Below, piece after piece: positions 1 through 7,091 of a stretch of 24,673 nt of DNA (positions are counted from its first letter, which is position 1; each line of letters opens with the position of its first letter). Origin of the DNA: CAYPHJ01 sp964410485 (GTDB taxonomy: Bacteria > Desulfobacterota > Binatia > UBA9968); the NCBI GenBank assembly GCA_964410485.1, contig CAYPHJ010000069.1:1-24673 (forward strand), read 5' to 3'. Both the position numbers and the translations under genes were made by a program. A model generated the notes under the pieces. The model had not been told where the DNA came from. It saw only the letters and a list, made by a program, of their open reading frames with translations, and made no database searches.

Positions 1-174
1 CGCGTACATTTTTGCCGTGTCGACGAGATCTCGAACCTGCACATATCTTTGCGAAACGTCGGGCGCACTTTTCCGCGGCATTCCGAACGTCACTGCGGGA
101 ATTCCGACCTCATTGAAAATATTAACGTCCCTCCACATGCTGGTTTCCGGCGTATCAACGGGTGGAGGCTCGGT

Positions 175-344
175 TCCTCTGACAATTTGGTGTGCGGACT
201 CAAGACCATTCTCGACTCTATGCAGTCACGAAAGAAAACCCGCGCGCAAAGGGGGCCAAACCTGAGGACTTTGTCGACAGTCGCTTCATCAAAGAATTGG
301 ACGAAAGCGGCTTCATTGATAGACTCTATATGAGCAAACGGTGA
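175..344 (+). pseudogene. C-terminal remnant of an NMT1/SsuA-like substrate-binding protein
   Basis: No intact ORF is present. The frame ending at TGA 342-344 reads ENPRAKGAKPEDFVDSRF and then IKELDESGFIDRLYMSKR. This matches, from memory, the usual C-terminus of ABC-type NMT1/THI5-like receptors (PEDFVD-RFV-ELD-SGFIDRLY). That frame is closed upstream by TGA at 180-182. The preceding homologous-looking segment (SDNLVCGLKTILDSMQ, about 178-228) lies in a different frame, so at least one frameshift separates the pieces. The first 170 bases gave no recognisable segment, but several frames carry short open stretches that may be further debris. An intact gene would be about 330 codons, so most of it is lost or lies outside the window. 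The pseudogene call is fairly secure; the exact family is an inference from one motif. Confidence 0.5.
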
Positions 345-365
345 TACACGACCGAGCCATGCCTT

Positions 366-2393
366 TCAGTAACTACTGAGCCATTGTAAAATGACCTTTT
401 CAGGGGAAGAGAGTGCCCCTCTTGGCCACGGAATGGCGAGCAAATAATGAAAAACTGACAAGACGAATACCACAGTCCCGGTTGTATAAACCAGAGAAAA
501 CCACCACCTCTCCTTCGCGTGAATAGTAAGATACAGCCAGACAAAAGTAGGCACGCTGATTAAGAACCCGACGAGTTTGATAGCAGCGAACAATGCAACC
601 AACCAGCCAAAAATAATCGCCGCTCGCCGCGTAACCATGGAAGCCGGGATATCTCGATCGACGGGTAAATCCATAAAGCCATTCATCTCGCCCGCGGAGA
701 CAAAGCGTTCGGCTCTCAGCAACTCCATCACAATCTGGATCAAGCAAAAACCCAACGCGGGGATCCCTATTGCCCAGGGAAATAGGCGCGCAGTCAAGGG
801 CCAGTCACGGGCCGTTACCACCAAGGCAAATAAGACTACGGCAATTACGAGGGTGAAGATTACGCCGGGCCTGATTTTTAGTTGAAGGGATGCTTTTTGC
901 CCAATGCGACGGCGGGGTTGCCAGAGACCGTACACCAAACTAGCAATCGCAAGAATTCCCACGAGGATAACTATGGGTCTAGTTAACCAGGACATTCCGA
1001 GTGCGGCCACAGAAATGTAAAGATTTCGCTCCAAGATGCCGCTAAGCACAAGGCCAAGAATTAGAGGTGGCCTGGGCCAGGCAAATCTCTTCATCAACCA
1101 GCCCAGAGCCGAAAACAGCAGCAAGGACAGGAGGTCTCCGAGGCTCCGAGAGGCCTGGAAGGCAGCCAAAAAGATAATCACGATCACCGGTGGAACAAGA
1201 AAATGGATCCGGATTAGCGCAAGTTTTGCCAATTGATTTGTTAACAAGAGACAAATGGCCGTGCCGAAAATGTTTGCGATCACCAAACTCCAGACGATCG
1301 TATACGTAACATCCAAATGTTTGGTGAGCATATCCGGACCAGGGGTGAGCCCTTGAATCAAAAAAGCTCCCAGGACCAAAGCCATAGAGGCGCTTCCGGG
1401 AACACCGAAAGCAATTGTTGGGATTAGCGCCCCCGCTTCCTTGGCGTTATTGGCGCTCTCCGGAGCAATGACACCTCTGACGTCGCCTTTCCCAAACGAT
1501 TCTCTGGCTCCCTTCTCTGTCTGTGCCGCGTGTCCGTAGGCAAACCAGTCCACGACTGGCGCTCCTAAACCGGGAATGAAACCCACCAGTACGCCGATGG
1601 CGCTACATCGTATAACTAAAAACCAATGTCGCAACGAATCACGGATGCCTGTACCGACGCTTTTAAGCGCATCTTTGGGGACATCCGCGATGCGGGTGCC
1701 CTTTATGAATAGATCGACAATCTCCGGAATAGCGAAGATGCCCAGAGCTACGGGGACTAGGGGTACGCCATCCCATAGGTAGATTTGTCCGAATACCCAA
1801 CGCATGACACCCGTTTGCGGATCCATGCCGACCATGCCAACCAGAAGGCCGATGGCGCCGGCGATTAGACCCTTGATCGGAGCTCGACCGCTCAGAATAG
1901 CGACCATGGAAATTCCAAGGACGCCGAGCATAAAAAATTCCGCAGAACCAAATGCCAACACCATCGGGCGCAGGACGGGAATCAGCACGGCCAAAACAAG
2001 GCCGCCAAATATTCCACCGAGCATGGAGGCTGTATAAGCCGCACCGAAGGCCCTTCCTGCCTCCCCTTTTTTCGCCATCGGGTGCCCGTCCATAATTGTC
2101 GCCTGGGAAGCCACTGTGCCTGGGACCGCAAAAAGGACCGATGGGATCGTATCCGAGGTGCTCGTCACGGAGAGCAGCCCAATCATCAGGGCAAACGCCA
2201 TAAAGGGGTCCATCTCAAACGTAAACGGCAGGAGAATCGCCAGTCCCACAAGCCCGCCCAGTCCGGGCATGGCACCGAGAGACAGGCCCATGAGAACACC
2301 AAAAAGTAAGAAAACCAGGCGCAACGGAAAAATGTCGAAGGCGCAGGGACAGCCAAACAGGTTCTGGACGGCGCTCAGAGCGGCTTCGAGCAT
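366..2393 (-). CDS. Fused TctA-TctB tripartite tricarboxylate transporter permease
   Basis: A 675-residue inner-membrane protein. Residues about 1-505 are a TctA large permease with two Gly/Pro signatures: PGLGGLVGLAILLPFTF near residue 44 and GFIPGLGAPVVDWFAYGHA in the middle. About 520-670 adds a TctB-like four-helix small permease. The usual arrangement is two proteins of about 500 and 150 residues, so this is a natural fusion. It is the last gene of the tctC-HDO-VOC-HDO operon, 116 bases after HDO 1, and should work with the TctC receptor encoded first, importing a carboxylate using an ion gradient. The ATG at 2393 has no convincing SD. It was kept because it begins the normal MLEAAL amphipathic N-terminus. 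It is clearly paralogous to the TctA at 22589; both contain FGKGDVRGVIAPESAN. The substrate cannot be read from sequence. Confidence 0.93.
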   Translation of the reverse strand: MLEAALSAVQNLFGCPCAFDIFPLRLVFLLFGVLMGLSLGAMPGLGGLVGLAILLPFTFEMDPFMAFALMIGLLSVTSTSDTIPSVLFAVPGTVASQATIMDGHPMAKKGEAGRAFGAAYTASMLGGIFGGLVLAVLIPVLRPMVLAFGSAEFFMLGVLGISMVAILSGRAPIKGLIAGAIGLLVGMVGMDPQTGVMRWVFGQIYLWDGVPLVPVALGIFAIPEIVDLFIKGTRIADVPKDALKSVGTGIRDSLRHWFLVIRCSAIGVLVGFIPGLGAPVVDWFAYGHAAQTEKGARESFGKGDVRGVIAPESANNAKEAGALIPTIAFGVPGSASMALVLGAFLIQGLTPGPDMLTKHLDVTYTIVWSLVIANIFGTAICLLLTNQLAKLALIRIHFLVPPVIVIIFLAAFQASRSLGDLLSLLLFSALGWLMKRFAWPRPPLILGLVLSGILERNLYISVAALGMSWLTRPIVILVGILAIASLVYGLWQPRRRIGQKASLQLKIRPGVIFTLVIAVVLFALVVTARDWPLTARLFPWAIGIPALGFCLIQIVMELLRAERFVSAGEMNGFMDLPVDRDIPASMVTRRAAIIFGWLVALFAAIKLVGFLISVPTFVWLYLTIHAKERWWFSLVYTTGTVVFVLSVFHYLLAIPWPRGALSSPEKVILQWLSSY

Positions 2394-2509
2394 TTTACGC
2401 CATGCTTGGAGTTAGGGGGCATAATGAGAATAGAAATTTAGGGACCGTACGGCCTGCCCAAAATCGGCAAAGGCAGGCCCGAGTGGTGCCGCTTCGTGGC
2501 TCTTGGGAA

Positions 2510-3217
2510 CTACTGCAGCTGCTCCATTGCTTTGGCAACGCCTTCCCGGTAAATCGCAAAGAGGTCCAGCGATTCACGGACGGCTTGAAGAGCACGTTTT
2601 TCGTTCTCGCCAGTTGCAAACTCTGCGAGAAAAGGCAGAAACATGTCGCTGTGCTCTTCGTCTGCTTCACTGTGCGCAGCAAAGTTTGGCATGTCTTTTC
2701 GTGAAAGACCGAGGTCCTCTGCCCAACGCTTTGCCATTCGTGTCGAGTGACCACCACCTTGGTCGGCCAAAAGACGATCATCATTTGACCACTCGGTCAC
2801 CGTCAGAGCGGCCAACCCTTCGATCCAGCTTTTTTCTCTGGTCATCCACGCCCAAGCGTACAGCGTGGCCATTGTTGTGGGGATAGGCTCGGGATTTAAG
2901 ATGTCTTCAGCGCTCAGGCCTAATACCTTCCCTTGCCTGACAATTAGATCCAAATGACCAAACTCGGAATACTGATCCTTTATGACTTCTCCATATTCGT
3001 GGTGAAGGATCTGCTGCTTCACCGCCATCACCGGGCAATTTCCGGAAACGTAGGCCCAGCAGTCACGTCTGTGACGCACAAAGAGCGAGAGCTGCTTAAG
3101 CATCAATTGGGCCCTCGGTTTGGTCATTTTGACTCCAAAATAATGTTTTAGTTGAGAGGATCCCATGTGCTCACGAACCATTTCTCCAATTTGTTTTCGC
3201 CATGAAACAGCATCCAT
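2510..3217 (-). CDS. Heme-oxygenase-like diiron oxidase (HDO), copy 1
   Basis: A 235-residue all-helical protein of the TenA/PqqC-like, iron-containing redox enzyme superfamily. The C-terminal metal motif is H182-x3-D186-x2-H189 (AAHSEADEEHSDMF), with a central E142 (TVTEW) and H88. This matches the spacing of ligands in CADD-type HDOs (E-x6-H, E, H-x3-D-x2-H), except that the position seven before H88 is D81 rather than Glu. Characterised HDOs (UndA, BesC, SznF, CADD) use O2 for C-C cleavage, N-oxygenation or self-sacrificing chemistry; the reaction here is unknown. The start is set by AGGAGG about eight bases before ATG 3217. It aligns without gaps to the 235-aa copy at 3625-4332, sharing HRRDCWA, GHLDL-VRQ and GGGHS, so the two may be duplicates or form a heterodimer. 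It is probably cytoplasmic, with no signal peptide. Confidence 0.85.
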   Translation of the reverse strand: MDAVSWRKQIGEMVREHMGSSQLKHYFGVKMTKPRAQLMLKQLSLFVRHRRDCWAYVSGNCPVMAVKQQILHHEYGEVIKDQYSEFGHLDLIVRQGKVLGLSAEDILNPEPIPTTMATLYAWAWMTREKSWIEGLAALTVTEWSNDDRLLADQGGGHSTRMAKRWAEDLGLSRKDMPNFAAHSEADEEHSDMFLPFLAEFATGENEKRALQAVRESLDLFAIYREGVAKAMEQLQ

Positions 3218-3254
3218 AACTTTCCTCCTCTCGTCGCCGATTCCCTAAACCTTC

Positions 3255-3593
3255 CTAGATCGGCCAACCCTCTTCCGAGACATCGACTCTATTCCCCTCG
3301 GGATCACAAATCCAGCTTTCTGCGACAGCACCAGGGACGTTAGAAATAGCGCTGGCCTCCGCAACTTCTTCTACCTTTTTTACACTCTCGACCTGAAACC
3401 CAAAATGGTTGATACCCCAGGGAAGCCGTGTTGTGTTGATTAGCGCCACATCGACAGACCCATCGGAAAGATAGATTGTGCCGTTCGGTCCCCGAAATTT
3501 CTCCTCCATAGAAAAAACCTTCTTGTAAAACTCAGCAGCCTTGTCCCTGTCCTGCACATTGATTGCGATGTGACGAATTCTCGGACGTTCCAT
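3255..3593 (-). CDS. VOC-family (glyoxalase/dioxygenase fold) protein
   Basis: A 112-residue single VOC module. The N-terminal half has RHIAINVQDRDKAAEFYKKV and the second half NHFGFQVESVKKVEE, ending PEGNRVDV near residue 103. H8 and the H of NHFGF are in the usual metal positions of the betaalphabetabetabeta fold; the third ligand would be a carboxylate near the end. The ORF is open further upstream to 3662, but GGAGGG five bases before ATG 3593 and the start of homology at MERPRIRHI favour this shorter start. It then follows HDO 2 by 31 bases and precedes HDO 1 by 37, so it is translated within the operon. VOC proteins of this size include epimerases, lyases, ring-cleavage dioxygenases and binding proteins. 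Sitting between two oxidases suggests it handles the same metabolite, which is an inference. Confidence 0.85.
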   Translation of the reverse strand: MERPRIRHIAINVQDRDKAAEFYKKVFSMEEKFRGPNGTIYLSDGSVDVALINTTRLPWGINHFGFQVESVKKVEEVAEASAISNVPGAVAESWICDPEGNRVDVSEEGWPI

Positions 3594-3624
3594 TGCGACC
3601 CTCCGTTTTTCGTTGGTGAGCGTT

Positions 3625-4332
3625 TTACGTTGCTTTTTCCATTGCCTCGCTGATACCTTCATACATCAAGTGGCGCAGTTCGAGCGACTCCTTAGCCGTA
3701 CGGAGGACCCGCGCGTCCAGCTCTGGCGGAACGAAGTCCTCGAGTACGGATAAAAACATTTCGCTATGCTTTTCGTCGGCTTTGCTGTGAGCGGCGGTGT
3801 TAGGGATTTGTTCGCGCGTAACCGCCAGGTCTTCCATCCACTTCCTTGCCGTTTTTTGGGAATGCCCGCCTCCCATATCCTCGAGGCCACGATTGTCATG
3901 GACACGCTCTGTGATCATGAGTGCGGTAAGCGCCTCTTGCCAGGGCTTGGTCCGCGAAATCCATCCCCAAGCATATAAAACACACGCCGTCATCGGAAGT
4001 GGTTTGGGTTTGAGAACCTGGTCTGCGGACATGTCAATGGATTTCGCTTGACGTACGACAAGGTCGAGATGCCCGTATTTTGAAAATTCGTCCTCGATAA
4101 CCTCTTCGTATTCGTGTTCGAGAATTTTTTGCTTGACCGAAAGCTCAGGACATTTGGCGGAAACGTTAGCCCAGCAATCACGACGATGACTAACGAAGAG
4201 CGCCAGCTGCGAAAGATATATGCCAGCTCGCTGCTTCGACAGTTTGATGTCGTAATAGCGCTTGTAAACATCGGCCTGTATGTCCCACCGTGCTAGCTCC
4301 AGCATCCGCTCGTTCCACTCCCCTGCCTTCAT
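3625..4332 (-). CDS. Heme-oxygenase-like diiron oxidase (HDO), copy 2
   Basis: A 235-residue paralogue of the protein at 2510-3217, colinear with it residue for residue. It keeps H88 (YGHLDL), E142 (MITERV) and H182-x3-D186-x2-H189 (AAHSKADEKHSEMF), the metal-binding pattern of HDO proteins, again with D81 where Glu is usual. Differences cluster in the first 30 residues and the C-terminal 25, as expected for an old duplication. The SD AAGGAGG lies six bases before ATG 4332, one of the best in the window. It follows tctC by 88 bases and is second in the operon. I considered a TenA-type thiaminase II, which shares the fold, but the H-x3-D-x2-H array and the absence of neighbouring thiamine genes argue for an oxidase. 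The substrate is unknown, presumably related to the transported acid. Confidence 0.85.
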   Translation of the reverse strand: MKAGEWNERMLELARWDIQADVYKRYYDIKLSKQRAGIYLSQLALFVSHRRDCWANVSAKCPELSVKQKILEHEYEEVIEDEFSKYGHLDLVVRQAKSIDMSADQVLKPKPLPMTACVLYAWGWISRTKPWQEALTALMITERVHDNRGLEDMGGGHSQKTARKWMEDLAVTREQIPNTAAHSKADEKHSEMFLSVLEDFVPPELDARVLRTAKESLELRHLMYEGISEAMEKAT

Positions 4333-4420
4333 AGTAAACCTCCTTCAATTCTGCTGGTGTTTCCCAGATACGCTTCATAATCGGACGATGGCAAACTGAC
4401 AGATCTCATCTGTCTCGGTC

Positions 4421-5461
4421 TCATTTCAAGCCCAATAGCCTTTTAAAGCCTGCCAGAGTATCCGGAGAAACTTCACCTAGCCGTTTAATGATTTGGGTGA
4501 CCTGTTCGCCTGGCGTGGGCGAAACCGCAATTTTCATCCGACCAGCCTCTTCCAGTAGCTGCGGGTCCGTCAATGTTTTCGTGAACGCCTGACGCAGAAT
4601 TTGGACGCGATCGGGTGGTGTGCCAGGAGGAACGGCATGCACTCTGAGCAATGCCTGGCTTGCAGTAAAAAACTCGGCCAGCTCCCGTTCTTTCGGTGAG
4701 AGTTCAAGATCATCCAAAGTCGGGACACCGGGAAGTGGCGGCAAGCGCGGCTCTTTCCCCAATGAAAGGACAGGGCGGACGATGTTGCCGTCAATGTAGC
4801 GACGGAAAACCTGTTCCATCGTGGCCTGGGAGATGCTGTAACCATCGAGCTCTTTGCGCTCCAACGCGAGCATAATATCCGAAGAGCTCTTGTAGCCCAA
4901 GATCAGATTGATCGGGAACCCAACAAGCTTCAGAAATTCGGCGGACATTGCCGAGCCGATGCCAACCCCAGTCGATCCGAGGCGCCACGGTTTTTCCGCT
5001 TTCTTAAAATCTGCTAATGAGCGGATAGGCAAATCGGGTCGCATCCAAATGACCTGGGGCAGTCCACCGATCGAAGGGTCACCAATCCAACTGTATTTCA
5101 AGGGATCGAATTTTGCCTGGGGGTGACCGACGATGGCTTGGGTTACAGCGGCAAAATGTAACATCACAATCGTGAGTCCGTCGCCCGGTTGTTCTTGAAA
5201 GATCAGATTGGCAGCCACGAGACTGCCGGCCCCAGGAATATTTTGCACGATGAATCGCGGATGGCCCGGGATATGTCGCCCCATATGCCGTGCTAGAAGG
5301 CGACCGTACACGTCAAACCCGCCACCCGGTCCCATACTGATCACATACCGAATGGTCTTTCCTTCGTAAAAAGGCGAGCCTCCCCAAACTAGATCGGAAT
5401 CACTGCCTGCTAAAGCCACACCGAGAACAACTGCTAGCAGAAGCGACCACTTCCTTTTCAT
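4421..5461 (-). CDS. TctC/Bug-family periplasmic substrate-binding protein
   Basis: A 346-residue extracytoplasmic receptor. The first about 27 residues form a Sec signal peptide (MKRKWSLLLAVVLGVALAG). The mature part begins with FYEGKTIRYVI and has the Bug-family carboxylate loop GPGGGFDVYGRLLARHMGRH, then VQNIPGAGSLVAANL. The C-terminal lobe has PPGTPPDRVQILRQAF and LTDPQLLEEAGRM, standard for the family. Bug receptors bind a carboxylated ligand in the cleft and deliver it to TctA/TctB. The start is fixed by AAGGAG seven bases before ATG 5461. It is the first gene of the minus-strand operon ending with the fused TctAB at 366. Putting the receptor first and separating it from the permease by three enzyme genes is unusual. 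The ligand is not deducible. Confidence 0.93.
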   Translation of the reverse strand: MKRKWSLLLAVVLGVALAGSDSDLVWGGSPFYEGKTIRYVISMGPGGGFDVYGRLLARHMGRHIPGHPRFIVQNIPGAGSLVAANLIFQEQPGDGLTIVMLHFAAVTQAIVGHPQAKFDPLKYSWIGDPSIGGLPQVIWMRPDLPIRSLADFKKAEKPWRLGSTGVGIGSAMSAEFLKLVGFPINLILGYKSSSDIMLALERKELDGYSISQATMEQVFRRYIDGNIVRPVLSLGKEPRLPPLPGVPTLDDLELSPKERELAEFFTASQALLRVHAVPPGTPPDRVQILRQAFTKTLTDPQLLEEAGRMKIAVSPTPGEQVTQIIKRLGEVSPDTLAGFKRLLGLK

Positions 5462-5500
5462 GAAGCTCTCCTTCCAAGAATCCTCTTTTAATCGCCTCCT

Positions 5501-5529
5501 CTCTTATTTGATTGTTTTTGCTAATTCAA
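5501..5529 (-). promoter_or_regulatory. Possible sigma70-like promoter of the tctC operon
   Basis: Read on the minus strand there is TTGAAT (5529-5524), a 17-base AT-rich spacer and TAAGAG (5506-5501), 39 bases before ATG 5461. The -10 match is poor, so this is only a candidate. It is the best-spaced pair in the leader. Confidence 0.25.
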
Positions 5530-5554
5530 GATGATTATGGATATCGGACCTGAG

Positions 5555-5589
5555 TTTTTCATGAGGAAGCGCGTTAACGCTATGAAAAA
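5555..5589. promoter_or_regulatory. Inverted repeat with embedded palindrome (operator-like)
   Basis: The outer arms TTTTTCAT (5555-5562) and ATGAAAAA (5582-5589) are perfectly complementary. Between them lies the perfect 10-bp palindrome GCGTTAACGC (5571-5580). It sits in the divergent spacer between tctC (-) and the pilus-domain fragment (+). It could be a regulator-binding dyad or an mRNA hairpin; nothing in the window encodes an obvious regulator. Confidence 0.4.
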
Positions 5590-5643
5590 AGTATGGCACA
5601 TCTACGGGAAAAACTATAAACAGCTGGGTTGAGGAACGCAGCG

Positions 5644-5940
5644 ATGCGATCGAAGGTGACCAGAGCAGGATTTCTGTTGGGCTTTCTTCTAATCGCGAGT
5701 GTGCTCAACGCTCAGAGCGGCGAACCCACTGCCGGGCCCATCGAGTTGCCGCTTTCGGTTTCGGTCAACAAGGGGCTCGTGGTCAGGCTCCCAAAACCGG
5801 CTATTCGAGTAGCCGTAACGCAACCTCAAATCGCGGAAGCGGTGGTTCTTGCCCCGGACCTTATCATTGTAAACGGCAAAAGCGTCGGCTCAACAACATT
5901 GCTTGTCTGGTTCGAGGAAACCGTCCGGCCATCTCCGTGA
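5644..5940 (+). pseudogene. Pilus-assembly/secretin N-terminal domain (T2SS-T3SS_pil_N-like), truncated
   Basis: 98 codons from ATG 5644, preceded by GAGGA eight bases upstream; a TTG at 5629 is the alternative. A signal peptide (RAGFLLGFLLIASVLNAQS) is followed by LPLSVSVNKGLVVRLPKPAIRVAVTQPQIAEAVV and IIVNGKSVGSTTLLVW. This is the betaalpha domain found at the start of CpaC/RcpA-type secretins. In those proteins the domain ends with a strand after LLVW and continues into a secretin barrel. Here the frame runs into EETVRPSP and stops. One base over, the DNA reads NRPAISVSVF, which resembles the missing last strand, so a one-base frameshift near 5915-5920 is likely. No secretin follows. I read it as a broken remnant; a deliberate short periplasmic domain protein is the alternative. 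Confidence 0.6.
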
Positions 5941-6018
5941 GCGTTTTCCGGCCTCGTGGTTCACTTATCATTTTACCCCTCGTTCGCGAAAAACACCTCA
6001 CGTGCTGAAGTCCTATAA

Positions 6019-6100
6019 CCAACGTTGAGGAGAAATATATCTATTGTTCTATTGGTTTCGATACGCTTTTTTACTCTTGTGCTATGCAGGATGGCTATCG
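6019..6100 (+). repeat. Upstream module, copy A
   Basis: Starts CCAACGTT, then ATATATC, TATTGG, CGAT, a T6 run, CT-TTGT and TATCG. It can be aligned by eye along most of its length with 6443-6519 (about 44 of 62 positions over the first part). It precedes the small gene at 6129. Confidence 0.45.
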
Positions 6101-6128
6101 TTTATCGCAGGGCGTAAAGGGGCCCACG

Positions 6129-6452
6129 ATGGAAACAGCGCTGATCGAAGAGAGCCGGCCAAATTTTCCGGAACGGACGCTTTGGGTCGCCGTCTTGGAT
6201 CGCGCCGTCCGCGATTTCGCCGGCATTGACGCAAAGTCTTCTCAAGTTCGCAAGGCGGTGCTTCGACACGATGCGGAAGCGTGGTTTCGCTCCGAGAGCG
6301 ATGCGCCCGGTTCGTTTCGTTGGGTGTGCGACCAGCTGGGTCTCGATCCTTCCTCGTTCTGGTGGCGGCTGCAAGCCAACGCTCCTGGATTACCCATGGA
6401 GTGGGACAGAAACGCGCCACTTCCCTATCTTTTCATGTATATCCAACGTTAG
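6129..6452 (+). CDS. Small conserved hypothetical protein, paralogue of 21374-21808
   Basis: 107 residues, soluble, with no recognised domain. The key segment is FPERTLWVAVLDRAVRDF, followed by DAEAWFRS and FRWVCDQLGLDPSSFWWRL. The protein encoded at 21374-21808 has the same order: PPEKELMLAVLADAVECF, AQEWIFAE and FVNVCEALSLNPNYIRRGM. The shared pattern (PE--L--AVL-DAV--F, A--W, F--VC--L-L-P) indicates a two-helix-plus-C-terminal-helix family. The last block resembles a helix-turn-helix, which is an inference. ATG 6129 was chosen because AAGGGG lies six bases upstream; an open frame extends to 6084. Expressed alone, with no clear operon partner. The 3' end overlaps the start of repeat copy B at 6443. 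Confidence 0.6.
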   Translation: METALIEESRPNFPERTLWVAVLDRAVRDFAGIDAKSSQVRKAVLRHDAEAWFRSESDAPGSFRWVCDQLGLDPSSFWWRLQANAPGLPMEWDRNAPLPYLFMYIQR

Positions 6453-6519
6453 GCATAAACATATCCTTAGTTATATTGGCAAGGCGATGTTTTTTTGCTT
6501 TTGTAAAAGGCGGTATCGG
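6443..6519 (+). repeat. Upstream module, copy B
   Basis: Second imperfect copy of the 6019-6100 module: CCAACGTT, CATATCC, ATATTGG, CGAT, a T7 run, CTTTTGT and GGTATCG. Its first bases include the stop codon of the 6129 gene. It precedes the small ORF at 6624. Confidence 0.45.
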
Positions 6520-6623
6520 TTCCCTGGCGGACTCGACTCATGCTGCCCGTCATCACAACCGCACCGCCGGAGACTAGCGCCGCCACCGTGGCGAGCTCGC
6601 CGGGGAAATCACTTAGCGCGACA

Positions 6624-6839
6624 ATGCAAAGCTACAAAAATCATCCTATCCGTGGTGGCGCAATCTCCGGCCCTGGAATGCTTTGGCGCTTGCGGGGATT
6701 TGTATTCGGCGCGGGGCGTCCAATGCGCGCAATAAAGGATGTGGAATGCCCCGATGTCATTTGCACGAGCAGCAAAGAGGCCGAACATTACGCTCTAACG
6801 CTTTGTAAGGCATGGATCGATCGGCATAAGACCCATTGA
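6624..6839 (+). CDS. Small hypothetical protein
   Basis: 71 residues from ATG 6624 (MQSYKNHPIRGGAISGPG). It continues through VFGAGRPMRAIKDVECPDVI, with a final helix SSKEAEHYALTLCKAWIDRH. The glycine-rich start, central basic strand and C-terminal EAE-x4-L-x3-A-W-I-D helix resemble a class of small bacterial proteins of about 70 residues with no known function. I do not recognise a named family. The frame is open from 6540, but the extra 28 residues are Ala/Thr/Pro-rich and unlike a folded N-terminus, so the internal ATG is preferred although its SD is weak. Both flanking ORFs are also small and of unknown function. Confidence 0.45.
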   Translation: MQSYKNHPIRGGAISGPGMLWRLRGFVFGAGRPMRAIKDVECPDVICTSSKEAEHYALTLCKAWIDRHKTH

Positions 6840-6873
6840 TGTCGCACACGGACGATTACGCTGAGGTTAGTTC

Positions 6874-7002
6874 ATGTTCTGGAAACTTCCTGTGCTCGCT
6901 GCAACTTTTTTCTTCTGGTTCTTCCTGACGACGGTCGTCTTGTCTGCATTCTACCCTCTCGATCAAGCGCCGATTTGCTTCGCATGGGAAGGAAATTGTT
7001 GA
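6874..7002 (+). CDS. 42-residue single-pass membrane peptide
   Basis: An ORF starting ATG 6874, with GAGGT six bases upstream. The product begins MFWKLPVLAATFFFWFFLTT and ends APICFAWEGNC. Residues 4-26 form one hydrophobic, aromatic-rich helix; the short tail has two cysteines, one the last residue. It lies 34 bases after the 71-aa ORF, so the two may be cotranscribed. The good SD, codon-aligned hydrophobicity and position support a real gene, but its length makes chance possible. No function can be assigned. Confidence 0.4.
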   Translation: MFWKLPVLAATFFFWFFLTTVVLSAFYPLDQAPICFAWEGNC

Positions 7003-7091
7003 GCCGTTCTGCGGCTAGCTCAAGCAAATGAAGTCTGTCCGCGATTGCTCCGCCCAAAGGACGGTTTTTACGGACGGCGTTGCGATGGCTC

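Noticed and set aside
2510..4332. TenA thiaminase II assignment for the HDO pair
   Set aside because: H-x3-D-x2-H plus Glu ligands fit iron oxidases, and no thiamine genes are nearby.
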